A stretch of 38,680 bases of DNA from Chloroflexota bacterium (GCA_016190925.1 JACPPQ010000084.1:1-38680); one strand, 5' to 3'; positions 25,125 through 33,760 are shown, numbered from the stretch's first letter. The notes: a model not told the origin generated them from the letters alone. Numbers and translations: made by a program.

Positions 25125-26380
25125 CAGTGTTTTTCCAGCTTCAAGCGGAAGAGCTCTGCCAGGGCCTTTGCGTAGCCATTGTTTTTGTCTGCTTTGACGC
25201 ACTGTATGGGGTCGTTGAGCAGCTTGTTGACTATCGCCCTGGTCATCGCCTCCAGGCTTTCACGTTCTTCATCGGAGAGCGGATGCAGCTTTTTGAGAGT
25301 CTGCTCCAACTGGTTTGAGCGTATTTCTTCGGCTTTACGGGTCAGGGCGCTGACGATTGGTGTGACCTCAAGGGTCTGCCACCACAGGAGGAACTTGTCT
25401 ATCTCTTCCGCCACTATTTTGGCGGCCATTTGCGTTTCGCTCTCCCGTTCTTTGCGGTTCGTTTCGGATAGGTGATTAAGGTCGTCTATGTTGTAGAGGA
25501 ATACGTTTTCGAGCTTCCCGACCTCCGGCTCCACGTTGCGGGGAAGCGCGATATCGATTATCACCAGGGGAAGCTCAGGACGCTTCTTCATGACGTCCTT
25601 GATATTGCGGGCATGAATCAGGGGGTGGGGCGCTGCGGCGCAGGTGACCACTATATCGGTTGTGCCCAGCTCGTTATCCAGGTTTTCCATCCCGGTAGGT
25701 ATACCGCCTAATGTTTCCGCCAGTTCCTGTGCCCTTTCCCTGGTGCGGTTCGCAACCACAATCTGTCGGGTTCCCCTCTCTTTGGCCGCCTTTGCCACCA
25801 GCTTGCCGGCTTCCCCGGCGCCGATAACCAGCATTCTGCATTTTTCAAAGTTGCCAACCGCCTGTGCGGCCAGGGCTACTGCTACAGAGCTGATGGAAAG
25901 GGCATTCCGGCTGATTCCGGTTTCATCCCGGACGCGCCTGCCGGTACGGATGGCGCTCTGGAATAGCTGGCGCAGGGGAAGGTTCACCGTTCCAGCCTTC
26001 TCTGCCGCATCCAGCGAGTTTCCCACCTGGCCCAGCACTTCATACTCCCCCGTAATCTGGGAATCCAGTCCAGAGGCGACATGGAAGAGGTGCTTTACCG
26101 CTTCCTGGTCCTCGATGTGATAGGCGTGTTGGAGCAGATAAACATCCGAGGTGTTAAGCAGGGACTTGTAGAAGTCCAATCCCGCCTTCCCTGCGCGAGC
26201 GGCATTCTCGTCCACGGTGTATACCTCAGTGCGATTGCAGGTGGAAAGAATCACACCCCAGGGTGTATAGATGCGGAGTGAAGACAATGTATCGGCAAGC
26301 TGCTGGGTGCCGATGGCCACTTTTTCCCGGATGCTCACCGGCGCAGTTACATGGTTCACCCCGATCAGGCTGATATGCAT
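25124..26380 (-). CDS. hemA: glutamyl-tRNA reductase
   Basis: GVNHVTAPVSIREK, LSTCNRTEVY, HLFHVASGLDSQITGEYEVLGQV, VIGAGEAGKLVAKAAKERG. Confidence 0.97.
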   Translation of the reverse strand: MHISLIGVNHVTAPVSIREKVAIGTQQLADTLSSLRIYTPWGVILSTCNRTEVYTVDENAARAGKAGLDFYKSLLNTSDVYLLQHAYHIEDQEAVKHLFHVASGLDSQITGEYEVLGQVGNSLDAAEKAGTVNLPLRQLFQSAIRTGRRVRDETGISRNALSISSVAVALAAQAVGNFEKCRMLVIGAGEAGKLVAKAAKERGTRQIVVANRTRERAQELAETLGGIPTGMENLDNELGTTDIVVTCAAAPHPLIHARNIKDVMKKRPELPLVIIDIALPRNVEPEVGKLENVFLYNIDDLNHLSETNRKERESETQMAAKIVAEEIDKFLLWWQTLEVTPIVSALTRKAEEIRSNQLEQTLKKLHPLSDEERESLEAMTRAIVNKLLNDPIQCVKADKNNGYAKALAELFRLKLEKH

Positions 26381-26413
26381 ACGGCCTCCACCGTCATTTT
26401 ACGTAAGTAAACG

Positions 26414-26462
26414 CCCTGCGCCTGCTTGCCCTCCGTAACTTTAGTGAAGGAGGGGCGCAGGG
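26414..26462 (-). other. strong hairpin in the hemA upstream region
   Basis: minus strand CCCTGCGCC ... GGCGCAGGG outer 9-bp stem with inner CCTCC/GGAGG stem; about 35 bp upstream of the hemA ATG. Confidence 0.55.
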
Positions 26463-26481
26463 TTAAAATATGCAGGTTTCC

Positions 26482-26590
26482 AAAGGGACAGAGTCCCTTG
26501 GCCGCACGCGGAGCCTGCCCCAGCCTGCCCTGAGCGAAGCCGAAGGGTACTTGATACGGGGGTCAACGCCCCGCAGTGCGGAATTGCTTT
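26482..26590 (-). repeat. 109-bp dispersed repeat, copy 2, overlapping the 3' end of the precorrin-2 dehydrogenase gene
   Basis: aaagggacagagtcccttggccgcacg...gcagtgcggaattgcttt. Confidence 0.88.
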
Positions 26591-27234
26591 CCTGTCTTCA
26601 GATTGTTTGTCAGAATGACCCTGGCTTTCTCTCTTTCGCCCTTCCTCAACAAATCAATGAGCGTATCCAGGTCGAGGGCTTCCTGCCAGGCTTCGCTTTC
26701 AATCTTGATTTCGCGCTGTTTCAATTCCGTGCGTACCTCGTCTACCAGAAGCGCGAGGGCGGCAAGCTCATCCCCGAAGTCTTTTTCCAGCCTGGTGCGC
26801 AGCTTCCGGGCCAGGGCAGGGCTCCTGCCGCTGGTCGAAACAGCAACGGTGATATCCCCTCTGCGCATGCAGGAGGGCACGATAAAATCGGAGTTCTCTG
26901 CGTCATCCACCACATTGATGAGGACCCCCCTCTTGCGTGCCTCCGCTGAGACTTCCAGATTGGTCGTACCGCTATCGGTTGCCGCTATTGCCATGAAGCA
27001 GCCTTTCAGGTCGCCCGTCCGATATTCCCGCCGCATCGCTTGTATCTCCCCGCTCTCTGCCAGTTCGCCGAGTTCCGGGCAGATGTCGGGGCTGATTACC
27101 TCGACGCTGGCGCCATGTTCGAGGAGCGCCTTTACCTTGCGCAGGGCAACCTGCCCGCCACCCACCACAGCGCACCTTTTGCCGCGGACATTCAGAAAAA
27201 CGGGATAGTAAGGCGTTCCGTTAAGCTTCTTCAT
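26563..27234 (-). CDS. sirC: precorrin-2 dehydrogenase (CysG N-terminal-like / SirC)
   Basis: YYPVFLNVRGKRCAVVGGGQVALRKVKALLEHGA...VINVVDDAENSDFIVPSCMRRGDITVAVSTSGRSPALARKLR. Confidence 0.94.
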   Translation of the reverse strand: MKKLNGTPYYPVFLNVRGKRCAVVGGGQVALRKVKALLEHGASVEVISPDICPELGELAESGEIQAMRREYRTGDLKGCFMAIAATDSGTTNLEVSAEARKRGVLINVVDDAENSDFIVPSCMRRGDITVAVSTSGRSPALARKLRTRLEKDFGDELAALALLVDEVRTELKQREIKIESEAWQEALDLDTLIDLLRKGEREKARVILTNNLKTGKQFRTAGR

Positions 27235-28208
27235 ACGTTGTACTTGATTCTGGTCTTCTTGAATTCCTTCGTGCTGAGGAGCATCATCCTGTCGCTCAGG
27301 CCGGTCTCTTCCGATACCCTGTTGACTATTTCTTCACAGGCTTCTTTTGTCCGACCATGAATCATGGCAAAGAGATTGTGCCGCCACAGAGGGCCGGTCA
27401 GTCTTTCATAGCAGTGGCTGACTTCGCGAAGAGAAGCCAGCTTCTTCCCGATGGCATCCGCCGCATCCGGCGGAACCACCCAGCAGGTCATGGCGTTGGC
27501 GTTGAACCCTGCCCGGCGATGGTTTACCGCAGCCCCGTAGCGACGGAGCACGCCGCGCTGCAAAAGCGACTGGCACCCGTTCAAGAAGTCTTTTACGCTC
27601 ATCCCTGCTTGTCTCGCAATCTCATCGAATGGACTCGGTGTGAGAGGCAGGTCCTGTTGCATCTCGTTGATGAGCAGCCGGTCCGTTCTGGAGAGTTTGA
27701 CCTCCGGGTTGAGGCTGCCACCTTTTTGCCCCGTCCCTGCGTGATTGGTTTCTCCATCCATGTCGAAATGTGCGTTTATCTTGTATAGCTTTGTCGCTGG
27801 AAGTGATACGACAGCCTCAGTCTGTATGTTAGAAGTCAGTTTTTTCAATTCAGTCTGCATATCCGCTCCGGGCGGCGCTGCAAAGGTAATCCAGATGTTG
27901 AAATAATGCTCCCGTTCATAGCCGTGGCTCACCGCCGGATGCTTTGCGATAATCTCCTCCGCGCTTTCCAGGTTCTCCCTTTTCACCGACATCGCCACCA
28001 GCGTGCTCTGGTAGCCCAGGCTCCTGGCATCCAGCACCGGCCCTATCTGCCGGATGAGTCCCTCTGCCTTCAGGGATGCAAGCCGCCTTATGACCTCGTC
28101 TCCGTTGATTCCGAGTTGCTTTCCCAGGTTGGCGTAAGGTTCTTCCACCAGCGGGAACTCCGCCTGCACCAGGCTCACCAATTTCCTGTCTATGCTATCC
28201 AGATTCAT
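27231..28208 (-). CDS. ahbAB: fused siroheme decarboxylase AhbA-AhbB (two AsnC/Lrp-like modules)
   Basis: module 1 IDRKLVSLVQAEFPLVEEPYANLGKQLGINGDEVIRRLASLKAEGLIRQIGPVLDARSLGYQSTLVAM; module 2 TDRLLINEMQQDLPLTPSPFDEIARQAGMSVKDFLNGCQSLLQRGVLRRYGAAVNHRRAGFNANAM. ATG at 28208 preferred over 28247. Confidence 0.9.
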   Translation of the reverse strand: MNLDSIDRKLVSLVQAEFPLVEEPYANLGKQLGINGDEVIRRLASLKAEGLIRQIGPVLDARSLGYQSTLVAMSVKRENLESAEEIIAKHPAVSHGYEREHYFNIWITFAAPPGADMQTELKKLTSNIQTEAVVSLPATKLYKINAHFDMDGETNHAGTGQKGGSLNPEVKLSRTDRLLINEMQQDLPLTPSPFDEIARQAGMSVKDFLNGCQSLLQRGVLRRYGAAVNHRRAGFNANAMTCWVVPPDAADAIGKKLASLREVSHCYERLTGPLWRHNLFAMIHGRTKEACEEIVNRVSEETGLSDRMMLLSTKEFKKTRIKYNV

Positions 28209-28256
28209 TCCTATTCCTCTGTCATCTTTGTCAAAAGTCACAAGCAATCACATAAT

Positions 28257-28312
28257 TTGTCATTGCGAGACCATTCACGACACAGTCGTGAAGGCGAAGC
28301 AATCTCAGTGGT
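28257..28312. repeat. TGTCATTGCGAG...GAAGCAATCTC type interspersed repeat
   Basis: tgtcattgcgagaccattcacgacacagtcgtgaaggcgaagcaatctc; ends partly complementary, internal TTCACGAC/GTCGTGAA palindrome. Confidence 0.6.
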
Positions 28313-28317
28313 TTGAA

Positions 28318-29469
28318 TTATATTGTTCTGCCACTTATCTCAGAGCTTGCCGCCTTGCACCAGGCAGCCGGTTGATATACACAGTAAGGCTCCGCCTCCA
28401 GATAATCTCCCGTTGCCTCATAAGCGCGGGCACGGCAGCCGCCGCATATTCTCTTATACTCGCAGGCGCCGCATTTCCCCTTCATCAAGGAAAGGTCTCT
28501 GAGAGCGTTGAACAGCGGCGAATCTGCCCATATCCTGTCGAAGGACTGCTCCCGGACGTTTCCTGCTTCCACGGTAAGGTAGCCGCACCCTTGCACCTTG
28601 CCCCGGTGCGAGATGAAGCAGAAGCCGGTGCCGGCCAGGCAGCCGCGGGTGATGGAATTGGCCGGATTATGCCCTCCCGGATGGCCGGGATGCCCCGGAT
28701 GACCTGTGCTCTGTGACGTCGAGTTATCGGACTGACTGTCCTGTTTCTGCCTCTGCTTCATTATGCGCAAATAGTGCGGGGCATCGGTGGGCTTGAAGAA
28801 CATCCTGTCTCCAAGCTCCTTTTGCCGGTCATAAATCCAGTTCAGAGTTTTCTCATACTCTTCCGGAGAAAGCTCTACCGCTTCCAGCCCTTTGCCGCGT
28901 CCCGTCGGCACCAGCATGAACGGATGGAAAGCGGTTGCCCCAACCTTCAGCGCCAGGTCGAGCAGGTCATCGAGGTAAGCCACATTCATCTTTGTGATGG
29001 TGCTGTTAATCTGCACCGGAATTCCTGCCTTGCGGGCGCTTGCGATTCCGGCCAGCGCTGCATCGAAGGCACCGGCTTTGCCCCTGAACCTGTCCTGCAT
29101 TTCGGGGATGGGGAAGTCCAGGCTAACTCCCAGCCGCGCCAAGGGTATCTCTTTCAGGCGGGCAGTCGCATCGTCATTGATGAGGGTGCCGTTGCTGCCC
29201 ATTACCACCCTCAGTCCTTTGCCCGCGGCGTATTTGCCAATCTGGAATACATCGCTGCGCGCCAGCGGCTCGCCGCCGGTCAATATCAGAATCGGTTTGC
29301 CCACCTTGAGTATGTCATCGATAACCTGGAAGCATTCCTCAGTAGTCAATTCGCCTTCATAATGTCCGCCTTCCGCCGAAGCGCGGCAGTGGGCGCATAG
29401 CAGGTTACAGCTTTTGGTAAGCTCCCAGGCCACCAGTTGCAGCGCGGGTTTGATGATGTCCGGTGTCAT
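28318..29469 (-). CDS. ahbD: AhbD-like radical SAM heme synthase (Fe-coproporphyrin III decarboxylation)
   Basis: ELTKSCNLLCAHCRA radical SAM CX3CX2C; GCLAGTGFCFISHRGKVQGCGYL; CGACEYKRICGGCRARAYEATGDYLEAEPYCVYQP. ATG at 29469 overlaps the ahbC stop. Confidence 0.92.
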   Translation of the reverse strand: MTPDIIKPALQLVAWELTKSCNLLCAHCRASAEGGHYEGELTTEECFQVIDDILKVGKPILILTGGEPLARSDVFQIGKYAAGKGLRVVMGSNGTLINDDATARLKEIPLARLGVSLDFPIPEMQDRFRGKAGAFDAALAGIASARKAGIPVQINSTITKMNVAYLDDLLDLALKVGATAFHPFMLVPTGRGKGLEAVELSPEEYEKTLNWIYDRQKELGDRMFFKPTDAPHYLRIMKQRQKQDSQSDNSTSQSTGHPGHPGHPGGHNPANSITRGCLAGTGFCFISHRGKVQGCGYLTVEAGNVREQSFDRIWADSPLFNALRDLSLMKGKCGACEYKRICGGCRARAYEATGDYLEAEPYCVYQPAAWCKAASSEISGRTI

Positions 29470-30653
29470 TGTCCCAGTCCTATTTCTTTGTCGGTGAGAT
29501 AGCACGCGGGGTCTTCCGCCCAGACGTCATTGAAGACCGCCTCGGCGCGCACCCGCAGGTTTCCGTTGCACAGGTCCACGTAGCGGCACGCAGCGCAGCG
29601 TCCCTTGAGCAGCCCTTTGCGGTCCTTCAAGCCCTTCATTATCGGCTCGGATGTGTCGTTCCATATCTCTCCGAACTTCCGCTGGCGGACGTTTCCCAGC
29701 GAGTGATGCCACCAGAACTGGTCCGGATGGACGTTGCCGCGGTCATCGACCGCTCCAATCTTGATGCCCGAGTTGTTGCCCCCGTTGATTTTGAGCAGCT
29801 CCAGGACTCCACTGGCGCGCTCCGGGTCGCGCTCTTTGAGCTTGAGATACAGGTAAACACCGTCTGCATGATTGCCCACCGTCAAAACCTCCTTCCGCAA
29901 ACCACGATTATGCAGGTCGATGGTATGCTCGCAAATGGTATCCAGCACCCGCCTCGTCTCGGCGTGGCTGATGTCTTCCTTCTGCAGTTTGTTTCCCCGG
30001 CCGGCATAGGCCAGGTGGTAGAAGCACACCCGGTCGATTTTCTCTTCCTCCAGCAATCCGAAGATAGCGGGTATTTCTTGAAAGTTGAAGCGGGTTATGG
30101 TCAGGCGCAGAGAAGCCCTTAACCCCAGGGCAACACAGGCCCTGATGCCGTTGAGTGCCGCCTGATAAGCCCCCTCCGTTGCCCTGAAGCGGTCGTTGAT
30201 TGCTCCGACACCATCTATGCTGATTCCCACCTCCGCAAAACCGATTGCCTTGAGCCTGCGGGCGATTTCAGGCGTCACCAGGGTGCCATTAGTCGAGATG
30301 GCCACTCTCACTCCCTGTTCGGTGGCAAATTCCGCCAGGTCCAGGAGGTCCTCCCTCATCAAAGGTTCGCCGCCTGAAAACAGAAGTACCGGTGCCTTGA
30401 ACTCAGCCAGGTCGCGGATGAACTTCTGTCCCTCGGCTGTGCTCATTTCCTCCGGCATTTTCCTGGCTCCGGCGGAGGCGTAGCAGTGGAGACAGCGCAG
30501 GTTGCACTGCCTGGTGCAGTTCCAGACCACCACCGGACGCGAGACGCCGGGCGCCTGCCTTATGCCCGTGGGATGATGCGAGGTTTTCTCCCCGTAGCGC
30601 AGGCTGTCACCCGGGCTGACAGTATCGCACAGAAGGCGCGAGATGGAAATCAT
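29466..30653 (-). CDS. ahbC: AhbC-like radical SAM 12,18-didecarboxysiroheme deacetylase
   Basis: ISISRLLCDTVSPGDSLRYG; VVWNCTRQCNLRCLHCYASAG; FSGGEPLMREDL; CAACRYVDLCNGNLRVRAEA. Confidence 0.92.
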   Translation of the reverse strand: MISISRLLCDTVSPGDSLRYGEKTSHHPTGIRQAPGVSRPVVVWNCTRQCNLRCLHCYASAGARKMPEEMSTAEGQKFIRDLAEFKAPVLLFSGGEPLMREDLLDLAEFATEQGVRVAISTNGTLVTPEIARRLKAIGFAEVGISIDGVGAINDRFRATEGAYQAALNGIRACVALGLRASLRLTITRFNFQEIPAIFGLLEEEKIDRVCFYHLAYAGRGNKLQKEDISHAETRRVLDTICEHTIDLHNRGLRKEVLTVGNHADGVYLYLKLKERDPERASGVLELLKINGGNNSGIKIGAVDDRGNVHPDQFWWHHSLGNVRQRKFGEIWNDTSEPIMKGLKDRKGLLKGRCAACRYVDLCNGNLRVRAEAVFNDVWAEDPACYLTDKEIGLGQ

Positions 30654-31339
30654 GCGGGAATGCCCTCCTTTGAGCCATTGTTGCTTTCATTCCAGCACTT
30701 CTGATGTGCTGCCACCAGGCATACCAGAGCGTCGTCCGTGACGCGGGCTGCCAGGGGTATTGCCTCGATGATGCGGCTGCTCGACGTTTGTCGTTTCTTC
30801 ACCAGGAGAATAGCGGTGTTCATGATGGGTTCGCGGTGCAGAACGAAGGCTTCAACCGAATCCGTGAGCGGAAGACCCAGCCTGGCAAGCGTCTCACCAA
30901 AGCCGCGCCCCGTGTCTTGAGCAAGCTTAAGGGCATCATCTCGTTTTGCGGGCTCGGTTACATACTTGATAATGGCATTGAAAATCTGTCTGCTTAGCTC
31001 GGCCAGACGCATCCGTGACTGGGGAGTAAGATTGTTGTACCAGATGGCATTGTTAAAGTTTCTTGAAATCTGGCGGTGTAGCTCAACAGTATCCTCCAGC
31101 CCTATAGCGAGGTCCTTGATGCCGGCTTGTTTCTGGTTGGGACTCATGAATTTTTTTAAGTCTGCCCTGGAATAGCGCCGGTGGCCGCCCGGTGTTATGA
31201 AAGCCTTAAGCTTGCCTTCATCTGTCCACTGTCGGAGGGCCGCCTCACTCACCCCCAGAATGTGGCTGGCGTCACTTATACTAAGGAGAGGTTCCTGGCT
31301 CAATGAAACTCCAATCCGTGTCAAATTGGCTTCGAGCAA
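30650..31339 (-). CDS. MerR/excisionase-type HTH regulator with uncharacterised helical C-terminal domain
   Basis: LLSISDASHILGVSEAALRQWTDEGKLKAFITPGGHRRYSRADLKKFM; first gene of the hem/ahb operon; ATGA overlap with ahbC. Confidence 0.85.
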   Translation of the reverse strand: MLEANLTRIGVSLSQEPLLSISDASHILGVSEAALRQWTDEGKLKAFITPGGHRRYSRADLKKFMSPNQKQAGIKDLAIGLEDTVELHRQISRNFNNAIWYNNLTPQSRMRLAELSRQIFNAIIKYVTEPAKRDDALKLAQDTGRGFGETLARLGLPLTDSVEAFVLHREPIMNTAILLVKKRQTSSSRIIEAIPLAARVTDDALVCLVAAHQKCWNESNNGSKEGIPA

Positions 31340-31524
31340 ATTTGAGAAATCTATAAGAATCTGTAAAATTCTATGTAATTATAACTCATGCGGCCTCTCT
31401 AATCAACAGTATCCATCATTTATACTACCTGCTAAATGAAAAATAAATGCTGTGTTTTTCGGAAAATATGCTCTGTTTATCCCGGCCGGGCAGAACCCTA
31501 GGGGTGAAGGCTCTTCCCAAAAGT

Positions 31525-31557
31525 GAGGCTGCCCGAAAGTGCGAATCGGACAGCCTC
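31525..31557 (-). terminator. short GAGGCTG(T/C)CCGA inverted repeat, likely terminator downstream of trpB2
   Basis: minus strand GAGGCTGTCCGA ttcgcact TTCGGGCAGCCTC then acttttggg; 38 bp past the trpB2 stop. Confidence 0.55.
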
Positions 31558-31594
31558 AAACAATAATCAATTCTGGTAGAGTATTTCTGCTGCT

Positions 31595-32962
31595 TTACGC
31601 TCCCGGCACCGCTGGCAACGAGGTGAGCGCCTCCTTTACCTTTTCCTCCGGATACTCGTAATCTTTCAGTTTCCCGGACAGGTATTCGTCGTAGGCCGAC
31701 AGGTCGAAATGCCCGTGCCCGCTCAAGCCGATGAGGATGGTCTTGGAATGGCCGGACTGGCGGCAGGCCAGGGCTTCATCGATGCCTACCTTGATAGCGT
31801 GGGCCGATTCCGGGGCGGGGAGAATACCCTCGCTACGGGCAAATCTCACCCCGGCCTCGAAGACCGGTACCTGTAGCTCTGCTCTGGCTTCTATCAAGCC
31901 CAGCTTGTAAAAGTGTGAGATGATGGGTGCCATCCCGTGATAGCGCAGTCCGCCGGCATGGACCGGCGGCGGGACAAAGGTATGCCCCAGGGTATGCATC
32001 TTGAGCAGAGGCGTCATGCCGGCCACGTCGCCGAAGTCGTAGGAATACGGCCCTTTGGTCAGGCTGGGACATGCCTGCGGCTCGACCGCGATGATGCGCA
32101 GGTTCTTCTTTTTGCCCTTGATTTTATCCCTCATGAAGGGCATTACCAGTCCACCGAAGTTGGAACCTCCGCCAATGCAGCCGACGATGATATCGGGGTA
32201 GGCGTCTGCCTTCTCCATCTGCTTCATCGCTTCCAGCCCCACAATGGTCTGGTGGAGCAGGACATGGTTGAGCACGCTGCCGAGGGAGTAATGAGTATTA
32301 TCGTGGGTAGCGGCGTCTTCCACTGCTTCGCTGATGGCAATCCCCAAACTGCCAGGGGAATCAGGGTCCTTTGCCAGGACATCCCGCCCCGCCTTGGTAT
32401 CGGTGCTCGGGCTGGGCACGCATTTTGCGCCCCAGGTCTCCATCATGATACGGCGGTAAGGCTTGCTCTGGAAGCTCGTCTTGACCATGTAGACCTTCAG
32501 CTCCAGCCCGAAGAGCATGCAGCCCATTGCCAGGGCGCTGCCCCACTGCCCCGCCCCGGTCTCGGTAGCCAGCCGCTTGACGCCCTCTGCCTTGTTGTAA
32601 TATGCCTGCGCCACGGCGGTATTCGGCTTGTGGCTCCCCGCAGGACTTGTTCCCTCGTATTTATAGTAAATCCTGGCCGGGGTGTCCAGCGCTTTTTCCA
32701 ACCCGTACGCCCGGTGCAGGTTGGTGGGCCTCCACATGCGGTAAATGGCCTGTATCTGCTCCGGGATTTCAATGTTACGCTCCGGGCTGAACTCCTGCAT
32801 GATGAGCGCCATCGGGAACAGCCGTTTCAGGTCGTCAGGGGTAACAGGCTTTCCGGTGCCCGGATGCAGCACCGGCGGCAGGGGCTCCGGCAGGTCGGGC
32901 AGAATGTTATACCAGGAAGTGGGCATCTCTTTTTCGGTGAGCATAATCTTGGTTACGTCCAT
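31595..32962 (-). CDS. trpB: TrpB2-type tryptophan synthase beta chain
   Basis: [58 protein letters not shown]. Confidence 0.95.
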   Translation of the reverse strand: MDVTKIMLTEKEMPTSWYNILPDLPEPLPPVLHPGTGKPVTPDDLKRLFPMALIMQEFSPERNIEIPEQIQAIYRMWRPTNLHRAYGLEKALDTPARIYYKYEGTSPAGSHKPNTAVAQAYYNKAEGVKRLATETGAGQWGSALAMGCMLFGLELKVYMVKTSFQSKPYRRIMMETWGAKCVPSPSTDTKAGRDVLAKDPDSPGSLGIAISEAVEDAATHDNTHYSLGSVLNHVLLHQTIVGLEAMKQMEKADAYPDIIVGCIGGGSNFGGLVMPFMRDKIKGKKKNLRIIAVEPQACPSLTKGPYSYDFGDVAGMTPLLKMHTLGHTFVPPPVHAGGLRYHGMAPIISHFYKLGLIEARAELQVPVFEAGVRFARSEGILPAPESAHAIKVGIDEALACRQSGHSKTILIGLSGHGHFDLSAYDEYLSGKLKDYEYPEEKVKEALTSLPAVPGA

Positions 32963-33192
32963 TTAGTCCTCCTCATGTTTCCTTGTGTTGGCGAAAACTC
33001 TAGCACCATGATGCGGTTTTGTCAATATGGGAGGTGTGCCCGGGAAAGCATGAATTACGCGAATTTCCACCATTAATTACGTAGGCTTACGAATATCCAA
33101 TTAAAGAAAGGGCGATTATCCTTAATAATATGTCCTTCGTTAAATTCTCAAGAGTTCAAAAAGCGTGTGAAGGTAGTTTACAGGAGGCCAAA

Positions 33193-33705
33193 ATGGCTAT
33201 CAAGCTGCATTCCAAAAACCGGTCAGTGCTTTCCGGTATCATAGCTATTTCCATTATCATCCTGTTCGTAAGCGGGTGTACGTCAAGGCCGGCGCTACCT
33301 GAACCGGCCGGCGGGGATTTGTATAATTACATAACCTCCACAGCAAAATATACGGAGTGGAAAATGTGGCCTGGCAAGCAGGCGCTTTATCCCGGCACGG
33401 AACCTCACGGTATGCTCCTCACTACCTACGTGACTGACGGAGCTTTCTCAGCAATTACCGGCAAAATAGGCAACATTCCCGAAGGCGGAATAATTGTCAA
33501 AGAGAATTACATGCCTGACCGGACACTGGCTGCGATTACCGTCATGTACAAAGTAAAAGGTTACGATTCAGCCAATAACGATTGGTTCTGGTTGAAATAT
33601 GCCCCGGACGGCACAATCGATGTTCAAGGCAAGGTACAGATGTGCATTGATTGTCACGGGCAGCAGAAAGCTAACGATTATATCTGGACATCCGGTCTAA
33701 AGTAA
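33193..33705 (+). CDS. cytochrome P460-like lipoprotein, one CXXCH
   Basis: lipobox LFVSGC; WPGKQALYPGTEPHGMLLTTYV...YDSANNDWFWLKYAPDG...CIDCHGQQKANDYIW; ATG at 33193 after caggagg. Confidence 0.8.
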   Translation: MAIKLHSKNRSVLSGIIAISIIILFVSGCTSRPALPEPAGGDLYNYITSTAKYTEWKMWPGKQALYPGTEPHGMLLTTYVTDGAFSAITGKIGNIPEGGIIVKENYMPDRTLAAITVMYKVKGYDSANNDWFWLKYAPDGTIDVQGKVQMCIDCHGQQKANDYIWTSGLK

Positions 33706-33760
33706 GCTGAAAACAAGCTCGGTATACTCGGACCGCATCCTTGCGCATAAGGAACTCACT

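Noticed and set aside
31937-33076. 379-aa + strand ORF antisense to trpB2
   Set aside because: Fully overlaps a well-supported TrpB2 gene; composition is typical of antisense frames in GC-rich genes.
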